A stretch of DNA of 64,000 nt from Poa pratensis. Lineage: Eukaryota > Streptophyta > Magnoliopsida > Poales > Poaceae. Positions 22,788 to 34,159 of the stretch are shown in pieces. The stretch covers positions 113,142,573 through 113,206,572 of the forward strand of contig CAMZMU010000041.1 of the NCBI GenBank assembly GCA_947311845.1, read 5' to 3'. The position numbers and the translations under genes are program-made. The notes beneath the pieces were generated by a model that ran no database searches, had not been told where the DNA came from, and worked only from the letters and a program-made list of their open reading frames with translations. How positions within the stretch are numbered: position 1 is the stretch's first letter; each line of letters opens with the position of its first letter.

Positions 22788-23215
22788 ATGGAGTGGGGAA
22801 ATTCGTCCAAGTGGAAGAACAACGTCTCCTCCGACGAGGAGCACGGCGGCGGAACTCCGGGGACACCAGGTAGTTCTTCTTCTTTGAAGGAGAGAGAATA
22901 TCCCCCCTCTCCAGGCCACACCCCACAGCATCTGAAGCACAGGAGCTCGAGGTAGAGTTGGGGCTCAGTGACACGGAGGAGCAGGAGGCCGACGACGTAG
23001 ACGATAACCAGGAGGAGCAGGAGGAGGAGGACAATGAAGATGATGACGACGACTCTGCCAACGACGATGTCGAGGAGGAGCAGGAGGAGGAGGACAAAGA
23101 AGACCACGAGGAGGAGCAGGACCAGGAGGAGAAGCCGAAGTTCGACGTGAAGCGTCCTAGCCAAGGTGGTTCTGATCATGAGGAAGAGTCTCCCTCGAAG
23201 AAGAAGAAGAATTAA
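22788..23215 (+). CDS. Small acidic nuclear-type protein, two exons (122 aa)
   Basis: The ATG at 22788 opens MEWGNSSKWKNNVSSDEEH. This frame runs to a good donor (CCAG|GTAGTT, GT at 22870). The only AG that restores an open frame is in CCCCACAG ending at 22928, giving a 59-bp phase-1 intron. Exons are 22788-22869 and 22929-23215 (369 nt including stop). The second exon is very rich in Glu and Asp (about residues 40-100) and ends in a Lys cluster, SPSKKKKN, a possible nuclear signal. No known fold or family is recognised; low-complexity acidic proteins of this kind are often histone-binding or chromatin-associated, but that is only a guess. Without splicing both frames stop early. The Leu/Val-rich frame on the other strand is a shadow of GAG/GAC codons. 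It is flanked by retroelements, so it may be a gene fragment. Confidence 0.55.
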
Positions 23216-24306
23216 GGATGAGTACTAGTACTGTTAAGTACGTAGCAGTATTTTCTATCTAGCTATTCCCCTGTGATTTAAGCCTCTTCTAGCTCAAGTT
23301 GAGTTAACTATCTTTTGTAATCTAGAAACTACTAGTAGTACTAGTACTGCTACTGCAAATGAGCAGTATAGCGCTATATCAGTATATTTCTATGAGCTCT
23401 CAAGTTGGGTTAATTTGCCAGTATTAATTGTATCCTTTTCTAATCTAGAAACTAAAGCAATTACCTTCAAAATATGAAATATGTTGGTGGAGCAAAATAA
23501 AATTATGTTTTTGGGTAAAAATGAAAATAAATTAAATTGCAGAGATAGTTATTCGAACTCGGGCAGGCAGGCAAACAAGAGGAGTACCTTGACACTTGGA
23601 CATATCTACGTATGTGTTAATACAAGCTTTACATTTTACTTATACCGACTCATTCTATACAACATATATGCTTTTATTTTGAGTTTCTCAAACTTTTCTT
23701 TTACAATATTTCTAATGTGTACGTACGTGATTGTTCGATCTCTTGGGCTTTTTTCCTTGAATTTGTATTTATTTGTTCATTCCGGCGATTAGAATTTGGA
23801 AATAATTAGCCCCGCATTCAGTTCCACCACTTAGATTTCACGCGGTTGCAATCAGTTGCATTTCTCGAGATCGTGATTCATTTCCCACGCCCGGCTTCAA
23901 TACAATAAGCTGCAGTTTTTAGTTCTCGAACCTTCCAGGAAGTTGCAACTCCGGGATTATACGGACGGGGCGGCAACTGTATGGTGGCCCAAAAAATAGC
24001 GGAAGGAAGCCGCGTTCAAACCAGGCCTACCCTCAGACGTTCTTTGTTACTGCTCGACTCAGCCTACAGATTATAGAAGGCTGCCATTTTTCTGGCCCGC
24101 TGCAGAAAATAGCGGAGGCGGTCCAGTTATTTTGCCCGGTTGAGGCCCCTATATTATCGGCTCCGGGCCTTTTCCACGCCTGGCTGATTGATTTTAGGAG
24201 GCGCGTTTGCATTTAGGCCGCCCCGGAAACCATGATATAGGAACCGGCTATTTCTTTGGAGGCGGCTTATCTAAGATAACCGGCTGAGGTGTAGCGTATG
24301 GCAGCC
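23216..24306. other. Intergenic region, no gene seen
   Basis: It presumably begins with the 3' UTR of the acidic-protein gene. An imperfect duplication (about 23289-23333 and 23393-23452, both ending TAATCTAGAAACT) is visible. From about 23900 the base composition is GC-rich with repeated GGCGGC and CCGGCT strings, but no coding frame or terminal repeat was recognised. Confidence 0.4.
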
Positions 24307-26880
24307 TCTTGTTTTTTTAATTGCTCAAACCGCTGCTAGTAACAGACTGTAATAGTCATTTTTTACTAGTGATCGAGTATCGACAGTGGACCAAAGTTTG
24401 GGGCATGGTCTCGAGAAATTGCTAACAAAGTTGGCAAACCCCGCAATTTGACCTCTCTTCACGAGCCTATCCGCTATCCACACCCGGTTTTGGAGGACGA
24501 GCCACGCAAAAAATTGCATTTTGGTGGTGCCCAAATTCCCCAAACGCACGAAATCATCGAAGTGGTTGTCGCCCCAAGAAACTGGACTTGATACGCCAAT
24601 TTGGACAAGTACTCTTCAGATGTTGTTAGCTTCCAAGTGATATCATCGGCCATGCCTTGAACAAGGTCAAGTGTCGTGAAGATGGGTCCAAAGCTTAATA
24701 AAGTCAAGGAGATGCTCAATTGTGAGGCCCTTCAATAGGTTAATGCGAGATACCCACTGATTTCCATGCAATGCATCATGATCAAAACAATTATTTCTCT
24801 TCGAGATGGAGAAATTTAGGGCGCAGTGTCTTTTTGTTCCGGGCCTTCCCGCCCTGGCGCGTGCCAAAACCTCGCCTTCTGACTGTCTCGGATGGTGATC
24901 ATGGTCCCATCATAAAATATGTCCATGTCCTCGGCATCACACCAAGGCCACCTAAGCCGAAGAGGCCCATCCAAGTTCGATCCGGATATTTCCACTCAAA
25001 CCAAGGCCACCTAAGCCGAAGAGGTCTCGCAAATTTCTTCATGTCCAGGACTCCGAATCCACCAAGAGGTTTTTGGGGTGGCAAATTATTTGCCAATTTA
25101 CCTTGCATTTCCTGCCACTAACTTTATATGTGCCCACCCATAACAAGACTAATTTTTTTTATTGATGTAGGCCAAGGTGCTTGGAGGGATGACCAGCTTG
25201 GTGATATGAACAACGTGACAGGACCAATTTGATCGACTCTGCCCGAACGGTTGCGGTGATGTTTTTACGCTCCCAAGGCACAAATTTGGCGGACATCCTG
25301 TCCTCAAGATTTTGAATATCGGCCCTCCTGAGGCGGTGCACCGACAATGTGGAAGCCCAAGGTATCTCACGGGGAAGTTGTTGATGATGACGGAGAAGCT
25401 TTCAAGCATATGCGAGAGATCCACATCATCACGTAGATTAGGTGCCACCATGCTCTTTTCGAGAGTTCTCACGAGACCCGTGTACTCTCCAAAGCCATGA
25501 AGGATTTGTGTAAGTCGCTCCACGCTCTCCTTGATCGAGGATAAAAAATTGCTTGCATCGTCGGCGTAAAGCGACATACAAATATATTGTGCAACCGATA
25601 TAGTTGCTCCCTCTCAAATCTCGATGGCCATATCAAGAAGTTTTTGTGAGGGATCAATTGCATACACAAACATGAGTGGTGGGAGAGGGTCTCCCTGACA
25701 AAGCCCTCTCCCATGTCGGATGGGAGCACCTAGAATGGAATTTAGAAGAACTTTGGAGGTGGACACTCTAAGGAGCATCGTGAGCATGTCTCGGAATCTC
25801 GCGGGATAGCCACGTCTATGTAGGAGCTCGAGAAGGTAGTCCCAACGCATCGAGTCGAAAGACTTTTTTATGTCGAGCTTGAAAAGCAAGTCAGGACTCT
25901 TGGTTTTTTGGAGCCTTTCAGCATAGTTCCGCACAAATAGAAAATGATAGTGGATACTTCTCTTCTTGATGAGAGCTCTTTGGGAGCGCGAGATAAGATC
26001 ATTCATGTGAGGGTCAAACCGTGTTACCAATATTTTGGCAATGATTTTTGCGATGGAGTGTATGAGGCTAATTGAGCGGTGTTCAGAAATGGACTTCGCC
26101 CATCCTTTTTAGGAAGCAACACAATATTGGCCGAGTTTAGCTAGTGAAGGTTCTCCGGGGTGGAGGTTTAAAAAAAATATTGATGACTACCCTGACTTCA
26201 ACTTTGATAGTCTTCCAACATGCTCGATGGGGGCTCTCGGAAAAGTTATCCCCCAAACCCGATAGATCACATTGCGCTAGATTCATGTCATCCCAATTAA
26301 AACCTCGAAGCCTCTAGGGGTCTTTTTTTAGCATGTTACAAAAGTGGTCTTTTTAGTATCGCCTCCTTGTCATCATGGTTTGTAATCTAGCTTTTTAAGT
26401 GTGGGATCCACCCTTTCATTGTTTGACGTGAATTTCCTGCTTTGGAGATGGATTTCCTTCAATTCACACTTGTTTAATGTCGACATGAAGCGTCTCATTC
26501 TTCTCCCATTTGCATTGGGTTTGTTCTTGTCTCTTGCACGGTAAATCAGGTAAAAATTCCCATTAACCAGCCATTTGACTCTAGATGGCGGCTTAAGAGC
26601 AATGAGCTTGGAGAAGAAGCCCGATGGCGGCTTAAGAGCAATGAGCTTGGCGGAGAAGCCCTCTTTCCAATTGCTTGTCGTTGGACCATACACCGGATGC
26701 CACCATGGCGACCGAGGCGTGTAGATAAAATTCTCCTAGGTTGATATTAGTGAGTGATACGTGATCACCGTCCCAAAGAATGAGCATGCCACCTCTAGTA
26801 CCCAAAGCCAAGCGCTGGGCAAAATTCTTGATCCTAAATCCTCCAATGTAGGAAACAGGTAAAGGGTCGATGTCACTCAT
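24307..26880 (-). pseudogene. Decayed LINE (endonuclease, reverse transcriptase, zf-RVT)
   Basis: On the minus strand the domains run in LINE order. First is an endonuclease start (GTRGGMLILWDGDHVSL, from 26880) and its C-terminal part (RRMRRFMSTLNKCELKEI, FTSNNERVDPTLKKLD, to about 26395). Next is reverse transcriptase (AKILVTRFDPHMNDLISRSQ, LFKLDIKKSFDSMRWDYL, GRGLCQGDPLPPLMFV; 26060-25614), then the catalytic MSLYADDASNF (25577) and VRYLGLPH. Last is a zf-RVT-like segment (WGIWAPPKCNFL, IADRLVKRG; about 24600-24430). Frameshifts and missing segments make it inactive. The left end near an A-run on the minus strand (24310-24317) may be the 3' tail. It lies tail-to-tail near nothing intact; its 5' end faces the 3' end of the WD-repeat gene. 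Confidence 0.8.
26584..26660 (-). repeat. 39-bp in-frame tandem duplication inside the LINE endonuclease
   Basis: GATGGCGGCTTAAGAGCAAT starts at 26584 and again at 26623, a 39-bp period equal to 13 codons. On the minus strand both copies encode KLIALKPPS. Confidence 0.8.
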
Positions 26881-27537
26881 CTTTGATTACTCATGATGCT
26901 AAGGTTGTGTTCTGTCATTGCAAAACAATACTACTATACTCAGGGAATTTGTGAACAAAGGCAGTAGAGCCAACAGCAAATTGGCAGACACACATGAGGC
27001 CAACATTACAGATTCAGTTACACGAAACGTAGCTAGCAGCGTCAGGCCACACTCAGACTAAACAGACAACAGGGAGCCAGCTCTCCGACAAACAGACAAT
27101 CTGAAAATAGCTAATTCCCTAAAAAAAGAGATGAAACTAATAGCACTCCAAGCAAAAATTGAAATCAGGAGATAAATATTAACAAAAGATATAGTTCAAC
27201 AAATTTCTCTCCTAGCATAAAGTAAAGACAATGTTTAACGAATTTCTTCATCCTAAAGCACTGAAAGGCTCAAATATTATGTCGATATGAAAACATAGAG
27301 CCTCAATGGGAAAACAGAAAATAGGTTCATTTCGTTGAGGTAAGAAGGTGAATATTATCCAAGGTGGCTGATTATGCTCAAACGAAGGACCATAATCTTA
27401 CATAAACTGAGATAGATGCCTCCACAAAAGAGAAAAAAAATACATATATCAAGGATACACGATGTTGAAAATAGATGCTCGCCATATCACTCTTAGCCTA
27501 GTTGGATATTTAGTTCATGATTTTCGAAAACCTTGGG
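26881..27537. other. Spacer with probable 3' UTR of the WD-repeat gene
   Basis: AT-rich, no coding frame. The right part should hold the 3' UTR of the minus-strand gene that stops at 27538. No clear polyadenylation site could be fixed. Confidence 0.4.
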
Positions 27538-30500
27538 TTAGCCAAGTGATACTGCAATAGGTTTATCTGCCCCCGGTATGGTTGTATCTATGTTGCTAGG
27601 CATCAACACGTTGAAGCCATCGGCTGCTGTCGACAGGATCATCGAAGGTATCTGTGGGTGCCAGTGCAGTTCTTTCAAATCTTTCTGGCCCTGTAAATGG
27701 GGAAATGATCATATATGTTACAATGCTGTTTCAACACAATGCTTTGGAAACAAAAGATGACAAAATTGAAATCAAAGCCATCTTATGTAAACATTTTCAG
27801 ACGAAATTTGATAGAAGTACCTGATGAACAAAGAGAAGTTGTGGGGGCAAATCTTCAGGAGCATTTGCCTGCTCTTTCATCTTTGCTCTAAATTCAGCTT
27901 CCTCTTCTGCATCTTTTTCCAATGAAAGATCCCATATTCTGAAGATAAACAAATTAGGATGTTACACGGCAAGAGAATTCAAGATGTCGGAGAAATGCAA
28001 GCACAGATGTATGACAATTGGCAGCACTTAAAAAACATAGAATGAGGGGAGGGAAAGAAGGATGGGCAGCTACGTGAGTTGATGATCAGCAGATGATACA
28101 GCCAATGTTGATGCTTCATGTGGACTCCATTCCACAGATGTAATCGGGTGCTTGTGGTACTCAAAATGCGCTACCAATGAGTCATCCTAATACAACAGAA
28201 ACACAATGGAAAAAGAGTTTATGTGAATATATCATTCATTCATTCTCAAGCACTTGTACATAATAATAATAAAGGAAGCTCTTATTAGCAGTATAAACAG
28301 CAAAATATATTTAGTAAGACCAAAATTCGGAAATAGACTATACTAGGTGGTAGTCTAGCTGCATCGATTTTGGCACAAGTGCCCACTGTAAATACTAATT
28401 GTAACAAAGCAGTATCTGGCAACACATACCAAATTGATAATTCTAGTAGCAAGGACAAGCCAAATTTTCATCAACAAAAGTTCTACTCACCTCTATTTTC
28501 TTCAAAATGCCATTTCACTTAAATTTTTCTTACTGAATATCGAGTACATAGACAGGCAAACAGAAGCCGAACTCAAAAGTAATGCATAAGAACACAAATC
28601 AGAGAAAACCGCCATCTAAGTGGATAGTCGGAAACAGACAAGCATACAAAATTGAGAAGGCAAAGGTACCTTGATTAATCTAAGATCACGAATTGAGAAA
28701 CTGCCGTCATCACATCCTGAAGCTATCATACAGCTAGCAAGCCTGATAGTGGAGATCACAACATAAATACAATATCTATATATATGAAACAGTAATGCTG
28801 AACTGCTCATGAATATAAACATCCTACTAAATATACCGATTCCAGGAGATAACGTTCACATCAGCATTGTGGGCCTTAACAGAAATAGAGGGTTTCTTCC
28901 CTGTCCTTATATCCCAAATACATATATTTCCATCCACTGAACAAGAGGCAAAAATGTCAGCTTCTGTGGGACTCCACTGCAAGAATATAGTCATAATATT
29001 TGAGACAATCAACATTTTTAGAGCACATAGGAGTACATATATGACATATCATTCAGCAGCATGCCTGCAGATCCTCAACGCTGGCTGAGTGTCCAACAAA
29101 AGGTTTTGTATCCACTTCCCAAGTGTTGGAAGATGGCTCCCAGAGGTGAATGCACTTATTGCAATCGCCTGCATCGAAGAAACATTAAATTTGTCCATGC
29201 CAACGGATATATACAAAATTAAAGACACTGCTGATCTATGAGTACATGACAGAGAGAGCAGCATGTAACATTCAAGACACCAGAGCAGATGGCAACCATT
29301 CTAACATACCAGAAACAAGTCTTCCAGTAACAAGTGGACTCCAATCAATCGCGTAGCCTTCATCTTTATGGCCACTAAATACTTTCACAGGTACGTGATT
29401 ATGGATTATGTCATCTTCTTTGTGTGCAACAGGTCCTGAATCTGCTAGTGAATTAAGGAATGATTTGAAGTCCCACACCTGCATATGTAGCAAAGGAAAC
29501 AACAGCTAATAATTATACACAAAGAAGTAGTCGGCTCACTACATTATGTTCCCTGTCAAGTTTCTTGGGAGGTAAATAAGATGCATAAATGGAGACAGAG
29601 TTGGGTTGTGGAGAGCTATGTTCCTAAGAAATATTGTGCACAGAATATACTATATGTTCCTGGCTAAATAGGGAAAAGGATTGTGTCCTAAAATGTTGGT
29701 TGGGCCAACCATGACTAAATCAATGGGAAATGAGGGACACAGTGAATTACCTGAACATGACCTGTGTCTCCCCATGTAGCACATATATGTGGCTGTTGAT
29801 TCATTGAGCGTATCCGGTTTACACCCCCAGCGTGGGCCACCTTTTTAAGCTGGTAAATACACCGGTGAGACATCAACAAAAGAAGGATTGTACCAATAGC
29901 ACGCTGAATTGTGGAATAGAACAATTGATGTCAAAACAAAATTTGGAGTCGTGCACTTGGAGAAAATACATACTTGTAGGATGGGCTTTACATCTTCATT
30001 GGTTTCCTCTTCTTCTTCATCACTGCTGCTGTCACTATCCATATCACTGTCAGCATCAACTTTTGAGGATGGTATAGGTCCCCGGTTCTTCCCCTGTATG
30101 TTGGAAAGCTTGAAAACGGCGACATAATTCCATGCAGCCTTTTCAGCCTGTAAAAGTGATGAAGCCTAGATCTTAATATAGATAGACAAGCTGCATGGAA
30201 ACATATTGGTTGAAAAAGTGAAACATAGATGGTAAACAAGTATCAAAAGTTTCTTGTCATGGACTAATTACTTGAGGGTTTGGGTCGACAGCTTCATCTA
30301 GATGTTCTTCCCATTTTTTTAGTTAATTCCTCTTTTTTCTTAGATGTACAAATCTTATGAATAGTCTTGTAAGAAAAGCCAAAAAATATAAATACACGCT
30401 GTAGCATACTGTTTTCCTTCAAGAAAATTTACTTCAACAGCAAAAATCCAGCATAAGATCGATCCGTCAGTTGAATTTGATTGTTAAACTTGAATAAACC

Positions 30501-31584
30501 ACGTCGAAGGCTTACATGTTGAAGCAGTAACACAAATAACCATAAAACAAGAACCATAGTATTCATACTAAGTTTCTGATATGGTTCATCTGTACTAAAC
30601 ATTAGCAGTGGTATGACATTCCATCTAAAGTAACTAAAAAGTAACTCATGCAAAAAGGTAAATATCATAGCACATTCAGAAGAAAAATTCTGAAAAAGTA
30701 AATACAAAACATAGATGAAGAGGCACCGAGAATAAAACAAGAAAATAAATATGCCCTTGCGAATTGTATTTTTAGAGCGTCAAAGGCGTCGGTATGTGGC
30801 AGAAACAAAGTGCATTACACAGGATGAACTGAAGTAGATGGAGAACACACAGTAGTATTTTCTATGTCTAAACTTAAGAAAAGGTAAAGACAGAATGCAA
30901 CCTGAGTTCCGGCAACGCCATATAGTGTGTGTGGGAACTCTGATCGGACAAGCCCAAGTTGATCGCGCACAACATCAAAGCTGCAATGGGAAGTGAATCG
31001 TTGAGAAGAGAGCGTTTCTTAGTCTGAATACAATGCCTCCCTGCAGAGAATTTAATTGTGTACCTCAAGCAAGGCCACCCAGTACTAAATCCTCGGAGAT
31101 AGTTGTAGGCCTCGGGATCAAACTGGAGCTCCTCCCCCTCCTCTAGTGCATCTACGCCGGGTTGCCATACCTACCAGCAAAATCCACTATTTAACTTGCA
31201 ATTCCACACACACACGCTTTTAAACATCATTCTTATACTACGTATAAGAACAGATGGCAATAATACTGTACAATTTAAATCACATGAGTTACTCATCTGG
31301 ACAGCCATCAATACAAGTCAATCAATGATTACTACAGCACATAGCATTGAAGCGAACGTTTAGTGCCCCCTCACCTTTGCCGGACCAGAAGCCACCGCAG
31401 CGCTAGCAGACGATGAAGCTTCAGTTTTTTTCGACCCCTGACCACCGCCAAAAAAAACACGGAAGTTAGGGAGACGGAGCTAGGATTATTATGGATGAGA
31501 AGATGAACAAAAAGCCAGTGCGGAGTCGCGTGCCTTGGTCTTCTTCGACTTGGACTTGCCGGCCTTCTTGACCGTGCGACCCAT
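27538..31584 (-). CDS. GRWD1: Glutamate-rich WD-repeat protein, GRWD1/Rrb1 type, 13 exons, 480 aa
   Basis: Exons (plus coordinates, gene order): 31534-31584, 31375-31437, 31064-31170, 30902-30980, 29974-30147, 29751-29849, 29310-29478, 29065-29168, 28837-28976, 28670-28742, 28074-28186, 27821-27938, 27538-27690. They total 1443 nt and every phase matches, so the gene looks intact. The protein has a basic start ([17 protein letters not shown]) and a histone-binding N-terminal region of the CAF1C_H4-bd type ([12 protein letters not shown], about residue 50). An acidic Ser/Asp/Glu run follows (about 130-152), then WD repeats with HVQVWDF, KCIHLWE, ICIWDIR and LTIWDLS. The motif ASVEDLQWSPTE...FASCSVDG is diagnostic for the family. 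Yeast Rrb1 and human GRWD1 are nucleolar chaperones of ribosomal protein L3 (uL3) in 60S assembly. Two introns appear to use GC donors: intron 8, securely, and intron 1, less securely. The alternative for intron 1 is a GT after codon 4. Confidence 0.93.
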
Positions 31585-31735
31585 GAGTCCGCCAACGGTG
31601 AGCGGTCTGCCGGATGGAGAGGAAAGAGGAGAGCGGCTAGGCGGTGGTGGTCGGAATTGGAGGAGGCGGATGCGGCTAGGCGGCGGGGGATTAATCGGCG
31701 GCGGAGGCGGCAGCTACTCTCGGCTCCTCCAGCCC

Positions 31736-31768
31736 AGGGTTTTAAGGGTGCATCCGCTTACATGGGCC
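31736..31768 (-). promoter_or_regulatory. Telo-box and site II motif upstream of the WD-repeat gene
   Basis: On the minus strand AAACCCT (plus 31736-31742) lies about 150 bp upstream of the ATG. A TGGGCC site II element (plus 31763-31768) is 20 bp further. The pair is a known signature of plant promoters for ribosomal-protein and ribosome-assembly genes, which fits the predicted role of the gene. Confidence 0.55.
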
Positions 31769-32323
31769 GGGCCGCCAGCTGCGGGGATACTTTGACAGCA
31801 AAATTGGGGTTTGACCGAACACACCCGATCTTGTTGGAAAACACGCAAAATAGGAAAGGAAATGTGAGGGACAGAAGAATAACAGGAACGAAAATCAGAT
31901 AACTACGGGAAAGAACATCTCCTAATAGCATTCATGTGAGGACATGAGTTCACCAAATAAATCCCAAAAGTCCAAGCGGGATGGTAGAGGAGATGCTAAA
32001 TAACAAGATAGTCAAAGGGACAAGGAAGACAGAGCAGGGACAAGTCGCGGGCTGCTCCACCGCTGGTTAGCGAAGAGATCAAGAATGATCGTATGTGGCG
32101 GCTAGGTTAGGAATGGGGAATCAGGAGTTGTCCTCGCTTGAGGTTGGGGATAGACAGACGGACAGTACCATCTTTTCTAGTGGATCTACAGTACGTACCA
32201 TGCGTGGGCCACGTAAAAGAAAGATGGTTCGATGTGTGTGTGCTGCAAAGAACGTTTGGGCCACATTAGTTGTTGGGCTTCGCCAGTATTTTGTGGGTAT
32301 CTCCATCGAATTGAGCATGGAAA
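31769..32323. other. Upstream intergenic region, no gene seen
   Basis: It contains the distal promoter of the WD-repeat gene. No domain-bearing frame, terminal repeat or RNA gene was recognised. The short frame at 32095-32340 is treated as chance. Confidence 0.4.
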
Positions 32324-32332
32324 CCGAATACC

Positions 32333-33395
32333 GTAGGTAGTATATGCTGAGTTTTCTGACTGCAAATTGAAGCAAGTTGCGTCCCCATCTAGCTAGCCTT
32401 GAGAGTCGCCTCTCGTCCTTCTCCGCCGCCCCTCGCCTCCCTTCTCTCCGGTGGCTACGGCGCCCGGCGTGAAGATGGTGTAGGAGGTTGGTCTCCTCTA
32501 TTATATAGTAGTTGTAGGTTCCTTTTCGTGCTCGCAGTAGCTTTGCCCTATGTGGAGAAGTGGAGTAGGTCGCTGGACCTCTTCGGCTGGATCTGGCGCG
32601 CCCTCGCCCAGGTTCGCCTGCTTGCTGCGCTCCGGCGGGCATGGCGGGTCGCGGAGTGCGGCCGAGGCATCTCCGTAATAAAAGCCGCGAGGATCTGCTC
32701 GCAGATGCGACCAAGCCGTCTCTGCGGGACGGTGGTGCTTGCTCTTCTTTGGCGGTGCTCCGGTGGACGGAGCCGTGTGCTGAAGATAGCGGCGTTGCAT
32801 CCTCTTTCCCTCATAAGCTTGAAGAACAGCTTCCGGTTCTGGGAGTTGTTGTGTTTCTGTGCAGGGTGGAGCTGGAGCTGGCGAGTTCTTGTTCTCGCAG
32901 TCGTGGGGATCGACGAGACAGAGCTGCTGCTCCTTTGCCTCTTCTTGGTCCAGAGGCGCATCCGGAGCTGGCGTGCGCGAGGAAGTGCGCCAGCGGAGCT
33001 ATGTTCATTCACGGAAATCCCAAGCTGCGGCCAAGCTCGGCTGAAGCTATCCATGGCGAAGGGCGCCGATCCGTGCTCTGGAGCTTCTCCCGGAGGTACT
33101 TCTTCCTCCTTTGTTGGAGGATCTTTGATCTCGGTCAGGGAAATTCCGGCGCCGTTGTCCCAAGTGGCATGTTCCCCGGTGACGACGGCGACGCCCTTGC
33201 TTTGAGGTCCATGGCTGTCGGCGGCGAAGACGAAGGACCCAATTGCGTTTTGTGCTTTAGTTTCGAGGTCCTGTCTGTAATTTCGGAGGATGTGACTGTA
33301 ATTTTTCTTTTATTCAGGATCCTCCTTGTATCTTTGTATGCGCCGCGTTAATGGAAGCTCCTGCCCTCCGGGGCAACTCTTGTTCAAAAAAAAAC
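32333..33395 (+). mobile_element. Retroposon with A-tail and 9-bp target duplication
   Basis: CCGAATACC occurs at 32324-32332 and again at 33396-33404, directly after an A-run at 33386-33394. The body ends TAATGGAAGCTCCTGCCC...CTTGTTC followed by the A-tail, like the 3' ends of grass LINE-type retroposons. Long overlapping frames on both strands (32399-33351) are Ser/Arg/Leu-rich and match no LINE domain, so the copy may be a 5'-truncated LINE, a non-autonomous retroposon or a processed transcript. Confidence 0.6.
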
Positions 33396-33404
33396 CCGAA
33401 TACC

Positions 33405-34159
33405 ACCGAAGTAATTTCGGGTTTTAACAATTCAGAACCGTACAGAGCACCGAATTTTCAGTCTTCGGTTAATTTGGCTTCGGTCCTCGGTTTATTTGCC
33501 CACATGCGCCTTTGTCTTTGTCGACTGCATCGCACCTCCGCCCACCTGCTCCGCCGCCCCGGACCCCCCGCCTCCTCCGCCTGCCTGCTCCGTCTCCCCG
33601 GACCCCTCGCCTCCTCCGTCGGCCAGGCCGCCTGCTACCGCCACCAGCGGCCGGCGGCGCGAGCGCCGCCCTGCCGCCCCGCCCTCCTCAACCGCTGCCC
33701 ACCGCCGTCCACCGCCACCTGGGCATCCCTCTAACCCCCCCCTTCCCGACGCCGGCAAACTCCCCGCCCGACCCCCCCCCCCCAGGTTAAGGTTAGTCCT
33801 CACGTCCACCTGCGCCGCCGCGGCCAGCCGCGTCGTCGCCGGCTACGGTGAGGTCCATCCCTCGCCTGGCCGGCGACGTCGTGGCTAGCCGCGCCGTCCC
33901 CGTCGGCGGCGGTCGTCGCGTAAATTCTTCTTCGTCTCCGGCCTTCGTCTTCCTCCCTACCGCCAGTTGAGCCGGCCCATTTAATCGAGCGCAGAAGGAA
34001 TCGAACGTGGGCGAAACAGTGCTAACCTGTGTAGCGGGCGCAGAATAGGAATTGCCGAAAATCTCAGTGTGCACTATTGCTGAGGTATAAAAACGTTAGA
34101 CCAACGGGCCAAGGTCCAAGGATCTCTTCCCTTGGTCATGAGACTACATATTTAGTTCC
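33405..34159. other. GC-rich low-complexity region
   Basis: From about 33530 to 33800 the sequence is dominated by CCTCCGCC/GCCGCC-like strings with C-runs, giving long open frames in several phases (33351-33888) rich in Pro, Ala and Arg. This is the expected artefact of such composition; no gene is called. Confidence 0.45.

Noticed and set aside
22709..23179. Leu/Val-rich and Ser-rich frames on the minus strand opposite the acidic-protein gene
   Set aside because: They are shadows of repeated GAG/GAC codons on the plus strand.
32121..33351. Several long frames on both strands in the A-tailed retroposon
   Set aside because: They overlap in up to four phases, have no recognisable domain and lie in GC-rich non-coding sequence.
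33351..33888. Pro/Ala/Arg-rich frames that might suggest an extensin or proline-rich protein
   Set aside because: The DNA is a CCG/CCT low-complexity stretch open in all phases, with no start context or splice structure.
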